From Liriodendron chinense (Eukaryota > Streptophyta > Magnoliopsida > Magnoliales > Magnoliaceae): 64,000 nt of DNA. The notes beneath the pieces are model-generated. The model was not told the origin of the DNA. It saw only the letters and a list, made by a program, of their open reading frames with translations, and searched no databases. The translations under genes were made by a program, and so were the position numbers. The stretch is from the NCBI GenBank assembly GCA_003013855.2, contig ML058338.1, forward strand, positions 1-64,000, given 5' to 3'. Every line of letters begins with the position of its first letter. Positions within the stretch are counted from its first letter, which is position 1. Of this stretch, positions 37,301 to 50,200 are shown piece after piece.

Positions 37301-40300
37301 TACCTAATTGACAAAGGGGGGAGATCGTTAGTGCACTTTTCTGCGGCATACTAGTGCATCTTATTTGTCAATTACGTAGGTCGATGAGTCTAGTATCAGT
37401 TGAGCTTAAAGGATATGAAGACCGAAGACTTAAATGGACCTATTGCATCAAGGAAGAAGAAATAGGTAAAAGAGATGCCTTGGTAAAGCCTTGAAACTTG
37501 GATCTTGAACCAAACCAAAACACAAACCTTTAGATGACCTTGACCTAATAGGTAGACCTTTAGTCATATTAGAATGGCCTTAGGTGTCCCAAAAGATCAT
37601 CTAAAGAATGGCCCAAGAGGTTGCATATGCTGTTGTAAAACACATCACACAAACAACAACAAAACATACCCTACCCACCGATCTTGGCCCTTGGCCGACC
37701 GATCGTCAGAGGCCGAAAATGGGACAGTAGCAAATGAGCATAAAAATGTCCCTTGGCTATTTCAGACCAGTTAACAGATGAAAAGAATGGGACAACAACC
37801 AAAAACCATTCCTAGGCCATAATTCGGTCGATCATGGCTCAACAACTGACCGATCATAGACCCCCACAACCGGTCGGTCGACTGGTCGGCAACTAGTCGT
37901 TGGCTACCGTCTTCTATTTGTTGGAGCTTTTGTTCTATATATTTTCAGTCCGATTTTTGGAGTTTTTAGAGAGATTTTAGTGCATTAGAAGTCACCCTCA
38001 TTGCGCATATCATTAGGCTCTAATTCTAAGCATTCCAAGTGATCTTCCTTATATTAAATCACAAGATTGAGCATTCAGAGCTTATATGAAGATGAACTTG
38101 TTTTATCTTGATCTCTAAATGTTTTAGGTGTTCGCTCGCCTCAAGTGTAAGACCGCGATGTAGTAATAACTCGGTGAGACCGAAGTCGATTCTTAGGGAA
38201 AAGGGTAAAGTCAACGCAAATTATTCTAATAACTTTAACTTAAGAAGCTTAGGAAAATCAGAGTTTAAGAACTTAAGTAGAAACAGTAGATAAAATATAG
38301 AAAATCTGAGAAATTAAAGAGAAACTAGAGCACCAAGGATCCACTTGTAGTAGCTTAATGTTAATCCAATCATCCAAGCACAAATACAATTAGAATCAAA
38401 GTCCTATCTTTCATATAATTGGAAGATATTGCATTCAATACAAACAGTCTTACTTAAATCTAAAAATTCAAATTTCTAGTTCTAATGAAGCATAGAGAAC
38501 TTGAACTTGTAGCCTTCGAAGTAACAGTCATACCAAGAGATCATTGCATGCTCTAGGGTTAATACAATTTGAATCTCATCAAACCATAATGATAATCTGA
38601 GAGAATTGTAAGGAACTTGTATCCAGAGTACACAAACTCTCATAAAACTTCTAAAAATACCTGCTTTATTAAAACTGAAACTTGAAAATCCATAATTAAG
38701 TAAGAGTACTTGAAATAAATGAATTGAATATCAAAACTAACTACAAGCTTCACCTCTTGGCCCTAGCTAAGAGGTTCTAGCCAAGCATTATCATACTTGA
38801 ACTATAAACAAAAGAAAAACTACTAGAAAGCATAGATAAACTAGAAAAACCGAAGTCGGAGGAGTTGTAGACGCTCCACGACGATCCTCACCACCTCCAA
38901 CGACTATAAATCTCTTCTAGGATGTCTTATGAAAGAAGTCAATGTGTCCTTTTAAAAGAAAATTTTCTCACCGCCTCAAATTGCTTAAGAACTTACACAC
39001 TTATGTCGGTAGTCGGGCGCTCAGGCTGTGGTAGTCGGGCGCTCGACCATACCACATAGTTGTCTAGCAACCAACTTGATTTCATTTTTGAATTTTGGGC
39101 ACTTCATCGGGCACCCCGTTATGCCGGTCGGGCGCCCGGCACTGATGGTCAGGTGCTCGGTCAGGTCCAAAAAGTTCCAGCGAGTTCAGCATAATTATCT
39201 TCGAATTTCGGGCGCCCGGTCAGATGATGGTCGGGCGCCCAGTGGCTGAAAATTCAATTTTCTGCTTTTGTTTCTTTATGGCCAATCCAAGTCTTTTCTA
39301 TGTGATTCTTCAAGGCTCCTTTGTAGCTTTTCTCCTTGATCTTCAATGTGTCTAAATGTGGTCTTTTAGACTTAAATTCACAAGTCTCTCTCTCATTCCT
39401 ACAATCACAAAAGCATACATTAGATAATTCTTTATACATAGAAATCACACATAATGTGTGATGAATTGGGGTTAGAATATGCACAATTCAGAGCTCAACA
39501 TTAGGAACCTTGACCATAGGTATATCCTTAGTTTAAACCTCTCTAAAGATCCTATTAGGTGGAATTCCTCTAGCCAACCAACTCCTACTAAGTTTTACAG
39601 AATTCACATCATCTCCTATCACCTTGGGTATTTTAAGAGCATCACATGCAATGTGATTGATTGGTGGAGCTGAGGCATTGACAACATGATTGGGGGAGTA
39701 AAGGGGAGCTGATTGAAGAACGGTAGAGCGGAAATCAAGCAACTCAATAAGGTGCTGAACAAGGGATTCATTTGACACGTAAGTGTCATATTAAGAGTCC
39801 AATTACACTCTTTCCTCAAGGAGGATTGTGAGAGTTTGATATTCAAACTCGATTAAGTCTCCAAGGGAAGCCTTCGGTGGGAGTATATGTTAGGTTCTAG
39901 GATTAGAACTGAAGGGTCAGAAGGATCCTTGTCAAACTCCTGAGTAGAATGAAACCCATAAATATCCCGGTTGAAAGATGAACCTTGTCAAACTCTTCAG
40001 TAGGGTGGAACCAATTTAAAACACTTAAGTTGGGAGAAACCTGATTTAAACTCCCTAGTAAATGTCAGTGTTCTCAAGGGATGAGTACTTGAACCAAAAG
40101 TGGAGTAGATAAATAGTCGAACCACTTTATATGCTTGTGTTTGTGATTGCCAATTGAGTCATTTCCTTTCATGTATTGTCTTTCAATTATGATTATATAA
40201 ATGCTTGGATGGTTCAGATGTTATGTACTTGATTAAGTAGATTCACACACAAGATGTGTTTTCACTTTGCTAATAGACATATGCTTAGGATGATAAATTC

Positions 40301-43300
40301 CATATTATCTACTTAGCTCTTTAGACTAGTTGCTTAGTAGTCTAGGAGTATTGCACATTGATTAGGAGCTCAACATGGTGCACGTTTATAATCTATGTTC
40401 TTAGGCAAGTTTACTTATTTGCTTATCCTTTGCTAATCTTTGTGATTAGAACCACTTATGCTTCGAAGCTAAGTGTTCTTGTATAATTAGTTTATAATTA
40501 TTAAATTTATTTAATTAGAAAAAAAGTTTTTAAAATGAATTTTTAAACAGTCTTAATCACCCCCACCCCCTCTAGAATTTAGTCACAGTTCTACAAGCTC
40601 CATAAGCTTCTGCATATAGTGTAGGGTGTCATGTTAGACGATCTGACATAATTTCAAGCAAGTCATCACCTATTCGCATGGGTTAACCTACCCTGCATGT
40701 ATAAGAGAGGTACAATCGGGATGAAGTTGATACATTGAGGTGTGAACCACCCTCTATTGTGAAGAATAGAAGATGAGGTTACGAGTAAGTCATATTTGCT
40801 TACTATCTTAAAAGATTGAAGATGAGACTAATCAAGTTGAATACCATAATCACTTCATTGCTCTTCATGCGATCAATGTAATAGCCTAAATAAGAGTTAG
40901 GTCATGAGGTTATGAGATGAATCATACCTCATGTGAGACAGTCTATATATTGTAGGCCTACATATGCCTAGTTTATTTACTTTACGACGTGGATTGCAAC
41001 CACGTGCATGGACATTTTACCCGTTGATTGCTTTGATTTGATCTAATCATTGCAATGCGTGAGTAGCCAGTCTCGTAGGTGACTGTTTATGTTTTAAGCT
41101 ACCTTTTTTATATTTAGCAGGATAAGATTGAGTGTTACTACTTTAGTGTATAATGACAAAGGGCCTTGATTGATCAGACTCGGTTACATTAGGATAGTGG
41201 CTTGATCAATTCTAAATTACACATTTGTGTTGGAAAGATCCCTTGACAATTACACCGCATTTTTAGAACTATTAATGTAAGTAATATCTTTTTAAAAGTA
41301 TATATTATATAGTATTACTTTAAAATAATTCAAATTGATGTTTGTGAAAAAAACAAGTTTTTAGAATTACTCCATAAGTTACATAAGTGTGTATGTTGCT
41401 GGAGTACTCTAGATTGGGAGTTAACTCCATCCGATGTAGTATGTAAAGTAGGGCAAATATTGCAAAGCTTAGATTATTGAGTATTAGTTAGGTGGTTACT
41501 TAGTACTCAAACACCTGTGACAATATAATTGTGTTTCAACTAATCCCATAACTTTTATTCTTTTGATCATGATTATTAGTTTTCGTTGTTATGAGACAAG
41601 CTAAATAAACAATTTATTGTGTCCATCCCACAACGTGATTGAGTTGGAGATATTGAATATAGGCCCTGGGGCCCACTTTTTGGCAACCACTATTGAGGTG
41701 GTTACATAGTACTCCATAGTTTAAAGTTGAATTTCAAACTCTAAAGCTCAAATTTGACTTCGAACTTGAGATTAGGATAAGATGAAATTGGATGAGACTA
41801 GAAAACTTTCAGACTCATCTAAACTCCTAAACCATTACCTTTAAATAGGGATGGGATCCCTTGTAAATGGTATTCTATAGTTGTGAGAATTTCAAAGAGA
41901 AAAGGAAGAAATAATATATCATAGATTCAGTCCATCCAACCCATCCCTTATATGACCCAAACCATTGATCATATTTTAAAGCCATCTTCACTGTAGAATC
42001 AGAGGGTTGATAAGACCTCTCTACTTCCAAACTGGTTTGCAGACCATTAGACATGCATCATAGATCTTTGACTTTTGCAAAGGTCTCATATCATATAGGG
42101 GTTGTCGGATCCTTTAGGCCCACCCATCCTGGTCAATTTTCATGATCAACTTCAACACATGTCTTGGTATAAAAAACAAAATAAGGGTGTGGGTGTCAAA
42201 CATAGGCGTTTCTTAGCTTTAAAAAACTCATTGAGTCAACTCAACTCAATTGGGTTCTAAGTCAAGTCAAATCAATGAGGAACTCATTTACTGATTAAAA
42301 AATAAAAAATGTTCCAAATTATTTTCATTAGTTTGTGAATTTTATAATATATTTTTAGTTATGATTATTAAGAGGTTGAATTGTCTGCTTGACTTCAACA
42401 GGATTTTACTGTTTGCCAACCACATAATTGGTCCAGCTCAGCAATGACATTGTCAACACTGCTGCATTTAATGTAGTCAGCGTTGAGGTGGACCAATCAG
42501 ACATTGGCAAACAAAAAAATCATGTTGAAGATTAGCAGACGATCCAGATTCGATTATTAATTATTGAGTTTCTACTTTCAACTTTTTGGACAACCTTCGA
42601 GCCAAGGTGACCTAATGGACTTTCCCTTCTGAGTCAACTTTTCAAGTTTCTGAACCATGACATAGATATGAATTTTCCTAGCACTGCTCGTCATTGGTTG
42701 CTTCTCACTCTTGTGCTCACTTCTTGTGCCTTACCACGCTATAATCTGAGCCATTCATCTAGTAGGCCATAAAAAGGACCCGTTACATGCCATTGATTTT
42801 TGACTTGACTTTTTAGTAATTCCATCTCACTTTTGTTTTCTTCTACCATATTAAGTTGTTTACTTTTGTAGGGATTTGAGCTTCAACAATTTAAGTGGCC
42901 CAATTCCAGACTCTCTCTTCAATATGGGTCAGCTTCAATACTTGTAAGATCAAATTGCCTTTCCTCAGTCCAGTGCTCTTTACAGAATTCGATTTGATTT
43001 ATGTATTTCATTGTCACGAGTTTCAGGTTTCTCGGAAACAACAGCTTATCTGGTCCACTGCCGTTTAAGAAAGCCGATATGCTTCGTCATATGTATGTTC
43101 ATCATGCTCATTTGTACTGAACTTATAGCATTAGGTGTGTTTGGATACAGTATCAAGTTGAATTCCAATCTCTAGCTTTGATATCATGTAAAAGGGAAAA
43201 GCGAGAGTGGAAGAATAAAACTAAGGTTAGGGAAAACCCCAGCTCAAGTACCATGCAGAAGGGAGATGAAATTCGGAAACAAATGTTTTGTTCTCTAGCA

Positions 43301-43983
43301 AATGACTGGCCAACACTTATTTTATGAAAAGAGTTTTTACAAAGCAGAAATACCCAAATTGGGGTCTCCTTCTTCAGCATTCCAGTTAAGGGTCTATCCT
43401 CAAATTGTAATTACGTTGCGTTCAAGTTAGACTAGAAACAACCACACTTGCAATTTGAAGGTTACTTCCTCACTATGAATGTTAGGAAACATCATTGGAG
43501 ATGGACTAAATGAGCGCAAGGGGTGTCAAACTACTCTCACGTTTGTTATGCTCTCTTTCTTGAATTGAATATATATGCACAACCCTTCTTTTTTTTCTTT
43601 TTTTTTTGAACTCATTGTTCCCAATCCAACCTGCTTGGGCATCCATAGGTACCTTGACCATATGGAAGCTCGCACTTGATTGGACTGTTGATTTGAATTG
43701 TGTAATACTAGTCATAAGTACTTTTAGAGTACCTCCGGAAATGGGTGGGAAGAATCAATTCCATATATTGAAGAGGTCTCATTTCCTGGCCAAGTAGAAA
43801 CAGTTGACTTTCCCAAAATGCTCTCGCTGGCATACTCAATTAGTCTCAACTAGGGTGTACTAGCAAACATGGCTTAATAAAGCGGAAATGACCAAATGAA
43901 ACTTGGAGGATGTTTTGGGGGGATGGAAACCCTTGAAATGAAATCAATTTTCATGGAAAATTTACATTTCTGCCGTTTGGCAG

Positions 43984-44032
<49 letters not shown>

Positions 44033-44250
44033 AGTTTTGAAAACCAATCCCATTTGCCAGTTCGTTTGGATCACAAGTGACTTTACATAAGCTGCCTATT
44101 CCTCCAGTAGCTTATCTTAGTTTCTACTCTCGATTTTTTTTTTTTTTTTTTCAATTAATACATATTTTGATAAACAACGCATGGTTTCTGGTTGGTGGAG
44201 GATTAGGAGGCTGGGTGATTTCAGTTTGTTTGGATCATAAGTTAGTTTAC

Positions 44251-44305
<55 letters not shown>

Positions 44306-46774
44306 AACTAATACATATGTTTGATAAACAACATATGGTTTCTGATCGGTGGAGGATTAGGAGGCTGGGTGATTTCTGGGCAACCTTAGGTTTCTGGTTG
44401 GTGGTGGGTTAGGATAGGTGGGCCTCGCTATCTTTTTCTAGTGTTAGGTGGGCTTGCCTGAAGTCAGCTTGTATAGCTTCAGTGTTTTTTCCTCCATCAA
44501 TAAAGACTCCTTTTTTCTTCACAAAAATAGAAAGGTTTGATAAACAACCTTTGATGTGGCTTGTTCGCTATGATGGGCCTACCTTGCCCCGTCTTCAATG
44601 TGAACCGTCCATCATGTGGGGCCTACATACAATGTGGACCATCCACCATGCGAGGCCCACTTTTCATGTGGGCTATCCATCATGCTGGGCCCACCTTGGA
44701 TGTGGACAGTCCTTCATATTAGACATTGGATGTGGGCTATCAGTCATGTGGGCCTGCCTTAGATGTGGCCCATTCATAATTAAGGGCTGTTCTTCTATGT
44801 GCATTGTCCTCATGTGGGGCCCATCTAGATATGGGTCATCCATCATGTGGAGCCCACTTTTGATGTGGACCGTCCCTCATGTGGGCCCATCTTCAATGTA
44901 GGTCGTTCATCATGAAGGGCCTTCCCTTCCTTGGATGTGGGCCATTCATCACTGGGGGTGGCCTTTGATGTGGACTATCCGTTATGTGGGGCCTACCTTA
45001 ATGTGGGGCATCCATCATATGTGGGGTCCACCTTCAATTTCCACTGCCCATCCTATGGAGACCACCTTTGATGTGGACCATCCATCATGTGGCGCCCACC
45101 TTTAATGTAAGCCATCTATCATGCAGGGCTCACCCTTGATGTGGATGTGGACCATTCCCACATTGATGTGGGTCATCCATCATATGGGTCCACCTTCAAT
45201 GTTAATTGTCCATCATATGGGACTCACCTTCATTGTCCACTGCTCATCATTTGGAGCCCACCTTTGATAAGGACTGTCCATTATGTGGGCCCCAACTTTG
45301 ATTTGGGTCATCGCCCATCATGCATGACCACCTTTGATATGGATTATCCATTATATGGAGAGATGAGAATGAAAGAGAATGACAGGCAGAACAGAAAAGT
45401 AAAAAGTTAGAAAGTAAATTTTTTTTTTCAATAGATTTAAGTAATTTTAAAGCGTTAAGTTACTTTTAAAAAGGTATTTACCAAGATAAATTAACTTTTT
45501 TACTGCCATAATTAAAAAGAATAAGGAAAAAAGCTATATATGGGGTGGTGTCCAAACGAGCCTTAAATCTTCACAAGGCAAAGAAGATACACACACTGAT
45601 TGTTGGAGGTGATCATAAATGGAATCCATGTAAAACTCCAATCTCAAACATACAGAAGAAGCCAAATTGGAATCCACCGTCTTCCATTTTTGGAGGATTC
45701 GAGTTTACTTTTCCATATCCATGTCTTCCTTTTCCACTGACCAAACACCTCTTAACTTTCTATAGTATCCATGGCCAAGAACTAGTTTTTGCCACATTGA
45801 AATTACGTTAAAACTTCAACTTGAGGCCTTTTACTGTGTTATTGGAGAAGAGCATGACAAGGGAATTTGGGGAAATTGATAGTTAGGGAGCACCAAAAAT
45901 AAAATATACAACATTCGTTTCTCTCTGACGCTATGAATTTGGAGGTTACTACAATTTAGTTATTTCCTTTCTATTGAGCTAATAACTTGAATTGAACTCG
46001 GAATTTCATTGAAATTCAGCCTTAGACGTAAGGTGGATCACATCTGTGCCAACTCTGCTGTTCATTTATTTAAATGATGGAATCATGAAGATTTCATTGG
46101 TTCATTTTATCTCCATCTAGTGCCATGTATCACAGAGAGAAACCCATTTGAATTTTGAACATCAACAGGCTACTGCCAATTCGTGGACCATGGCTCCACG
46201 TCATCATTACCTGTGGCCTTATGGGGACGAGACCCCACAAACAAGATTTATTTTGTTCCAGTGAGCTGCCAAGTCGCAGTACAGCATGTTTTGGCACAAA
46301 CTTTCTGCAATCAAAATCAAACAAGCGTTCTCTATACGTACAGGAGTTGTGGCCGCTAAATTTCAATTGTTCTTCAGCAACAGAGATAATGTGTTTTGTA
46401 TGCTGAAAATAGTCATCTTAATGATCACAATCGTATAACTTAGTGCCAATTTATCTGATAAATGCCATCTTACATTCAATGTTTGGATCATCTAATTTGA
46501 TATTCTTTTTTTTTATATATAATTTGCAGAGATTTATCTTACAATCAATTATCAGGAATATTTCCATCTTGGGTTTCAGACGTAGCCTCAAACTTGTATG
46601 TCTGAGGAAGCACAAACCTTCCTCCTTTCACTACCATTTTTTTTACTTGTGAAATCATGTTGTACACTGTTAAATGCTGATTGCGTAACATTTCCAGAGA
46701 TAGGATGGAAGTCGGAACCCTCTTTCTTTCTTGTCATAAGATAAACATGATTTTTTTAAATAAAATAAACATGA

Positions 46775-46848
<74 letters not shown>

Positions 46849-47164
46849 GGAATGCTCACCTACCATTTTTTAGGATTCATCACACGTGATGTGTTTTCAA
46901 AATCTGAGCCATTCATGTGATGTAGCACCCTGAAAAAACCCGCAAAGCCCAGCTTTCAACCTGATCTAAAACTCTTGTGGGCCATAGAAGAGAATGAGAG
47001 GCAAATCAAGGGAGGAAACTATTTCTTTTTTCCATGGCCCACTCGACATGTGAACCAAGTTGAAAGTTAGGCCTTGGGGGTTTTTCCATGGTGCTACATC
47101 ACGTGGACGGCTTAGATTTTGAGAACACATATGTGTGATGAGTCCTCAAAAATCTCTCACGAGT

Positions 47165-47243
<79 letters not shown>

Positions 47244-50200
47244 TTTTAAAGTTTTGATGTCCCAAATATTCGAAAACATCTTTAGCTTGGAATGTCTGTA
47301 CACCAATCAGGACTGATGACTTGGTGGGCCCCCAAAAGAGTAAGCGATGGATTGTGGTCTCAAAAGGGATGATCACTCAAAAAGGCACTTTGTAGGAGAA
47401 ATGAAAAATGAAGAGCAGTAGGATAGTCAAAACTGTCCATTACTGTAATTTTGGTGAATGACCCATTCACACGATGGCCCACTGGATCAACAATCTCGAT
47501 TAGGACAAAAAATTTCAAATGTGCATGGTAAGAGCACACTTCTTTCAACATTGTTGATGATACTGACACTGTGCTCCTTGTTTGCAGGAACTTGGTGGCT
47601 AATAATTTCGAATTCGATAGTTCTAACAGCAGGTGTTTATCAACGTCATTTTTTTTTAAATGAGTCAAGGCAATAAAATTGCATTGGTTCACTGAAAAAA
47701 AAAAAAAAGAATAGTTCACAACATTATATACCAGGCCTTTCCCGGAATTGATTTCATCCATGTTGCATTTTGGCATTTTGGTTAAATAAACCAGACATCC
47801 TCTGTAATCAATGGCTGTCATTCCATCATATAATGGCCATTATTTAACAGTCATTTTTCTTGTGCATTCAGTTATTTGCCTTCAAGTATGAATTGTCTTC
47901 AGCGAAGCTTTCCATGCTATCGGAACTCTGCAACCTGTAAGTCATCCCTCCTATTTCTATCAATCCATAATCTTCTTCTTTCTTTTTTCTTCTTCTTTTT
48001 TTTTTTTTACATAATAATAAAATGGGGTGGTGGTACTATGCGCCTATGTGCATTTGAGTTATTGTCTGCCCATTATCTGTACCGTACATGTGGCATGTGT
48101 GTATAGTTTATCTGCTCCATCCATCATTGATTGGCGACCAACAGGAAATGTCTTTGATAGGGGAATCCTCGCTATCTGATCAACGAACTTTTATCATTGA
48201 GTATGATGGATGGCAATCCTGTTGCCCCTTTTTGTGTCCATATTTGTTCGTCATGAAGTTAGTTATTTTATATCATCCAATCAATGTGATGTTTGGCCTA
48301 TGTCCCATTCACTACACAACAGCTGAATGAACAGTTCAGATCACTTCCATATTTGCCACATTTGCACAGTACAGTGGCCCCCACGGCATGAGATTGCTGT
48401 CCTGTAAAATGTGGGAGCTTCCTGTTCTTTTCTGACTGTGGATCATCTGTTTCCAGCGCACAGGGAGTCCCTGCCTCCTCCAATTTGATTGGGCCATGTC
48501 ATAGAGGAGTCCATGTCAGCAAGACTTACTTTTAAAAAATAATAATAATAAAAATTCAGAGAATGCGTAAGGGAGCTTGCTAAGGGAGGGTTTCCATAAG
48601 CAGAATCCTATTTTTTGGATTTCGTTCAAATCTTTATTCTTCCCTTATTCCTTTGATTTCTTCCTTAAGGGAAAACAAACTATCAACATGATCAGAGCCT
48701 CCTGTGCCCCCAAAATGTTTCCAATGGTTGACATCCATTTCTTAATATTTTCTAGAGTGTAATCCACTTGAGACCCAGATGTGCCACCGTTTTGGTCTCA
48801 TGCCCTAAATTGATATGGAAAAATGGAAGGACTGGGTCGATCTAATATATACATCATAATGCAGCACATGAAAATTTCACATGTCAACATTTCTTGTTTT
48901 TTTTTCTTCCCGAAATGTGCTACACCATGCAGGCAATTGGTCCGTACAAAACTGTGTGCCTCATTATGACGTATTTCTTTGGTCCACACCATCCATCTAG
49001 CCCAAAAACAAGGTAGATTCACAACTCAAGTGGACCGCACACAGAGGAAATAGTAGGAATTGGACACCTATCATTAGAAACTTTTTAGGGCCATAGAATG
49101 CTATGATCAAGCTGATATTTGTGCTTTCTATTCATCCAATTCTATGTGACTTTATGAACAAATTAGGTGACAAACAAACCTCATGGTTGACCTTAGGAGG
49201 GTTTCAACCGTAGTTCCTTCAATCCCCACTTCTTTTAGTGACGTGGTCCAATTGAGGTTTTGTTGTGCCTCATTTTTAGGCTCATTCCACAGAATGATTT
49301 ACAAATATTGATGGATGGTATAGATCTTTTTTTTAATTAGATGGAAAATCCCCCACCTGGACTTTATTGCATCAAAAGCATTTACAAACTAAAGATTTGG
49401 GTGGCTCCACAAAAAGGATGGGCCTCACCTATCATATCTACTATATGTACAAAATTAGTGTAGATCTAACACAATTCATTGTGGGGCCTGTATAGGTTCC
49501 ACACGTTTAAACTTGTGTCCCTATTCTTTCAACACTTGAATCATACATGCAACTCTATAACCCCGACACTTAGTCTAGCGTAAACCAACTCCGTCACTTT
49601 GTCTAGCATAACCCCAGCACTTAGCCTAGTGGAACCCCATCACTTTGACCAACAACCTTTCCACTCTATCTATTGTAATCTCATCACTTTGATGGAAAAC
49701 TCTGTCACATGGTAGAACCCCATCACTTTATCCAGCAACATCAACACTTTATAGAGTGGAACCTCGTTACTTTGTCTAGTGGAGCCTCGTCACTTTGGCT
49801 TGTAACCCCGACATTTTCTATAGTGGAACCCCATCAAATTAGCAAGCAACCCCATTACTTAGTATAGTAGAACCTTATCACTCTGTCTAGTTAAAATTCC
49901 GTACTTTGTATAGTGGAACCCCATCACTTTCGCAACCAACTCCGTCACTTAGCATAGTGGAACCCATTCACTTTATATAGTTGAATTCCATCACTTTGGC
50001 TGGCAACGCCGTCACTTTGTGTAGTTGAACCCTGTCACTTCGACCGGCAACCCCATTACTTAGTATAGTGGAACCCCATCACTTTGTCTAGTTGAACCCC
50101 GTTACTTTGGCCCACAACCTCGACACTTTGTATAGTGGAACCCCATGACTTGGTATCGTGGAATTATGCCACTTTGTTTAGTTGAACTCCGATCGGTGAC

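Larger units (their letters stand above)
28945..40656 (+). mobile_element. Copia-type LTR element P nested in Q (left end uncertain)
   Basis: Primer site TGGTATAAGAGC at 35370-35381 right after an LTR end (CAATTTCA, 35367). A purine tract AAAGGGGGGAGAT ends at 37325 and the 3' LTR begins CGTTAGTGCAC at 37326, ending AATTTCA at 40656. The 5' LTR is 35192-35367 plus sequence left of 29560 (homologous to about 39915-40656). Element M splits it and its start is unclear. The interior encodes only gag. Confidence 0.7.
37326..40656 (+). repeat. 3' LTR of element P (interrupted by C2)
   Basis: Starts CGTTAGTGCACTTTTCTGCG, complementary to the end of the M LTRs, and ends GACATAATTTCA. About 1960 bases after removing C2 and its target duplication. 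39505-39900 has no clear counterpart in the other LTRs and may be another insertion. Confidence 0.65.
27660..42142 (+). mobile_element. Copia-type LTR element Q filling the 15.6 kb intron
   Basis: LTRs 27660-28170 and 41651-42142, target duplication TGATC (27655-27659 and 42143-42147). The primer site TGGTATCAGAG is at 28172-28182 and the purine tract GTTGGAGA is just before 41651. Both LTRs begin TATTG instead of TGTTG. Its own interior (28183-28900 and 40662-41650) shows no recognisable protein, so it is non-autonomous. The middle is occupied by elements P, M and C2. Confidence 0.85.
43093..46529 (+). other. 3.4 kb intron with simple repeats and a degenerate tandem array
   Basis: It contains a poly-A run (43983-44030), a direct duplication around a CT microsatellite (44150-44375) and an array of GGGCCCACCTTTGATGTGG-like words (44568-45360). 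No gene seen. Confidence 0.6.

Noticed and set aside
44482..45410. Open frames with repeated H, C and W residues
   Set aside because: They are translations of the GGGCCCACC tandem array, with no start context and no domain.
46681..47376. Open frames with Ile-Tyr or Arg-Glu runs
   Set aside because: They are translations of TA and GA microsatellites.
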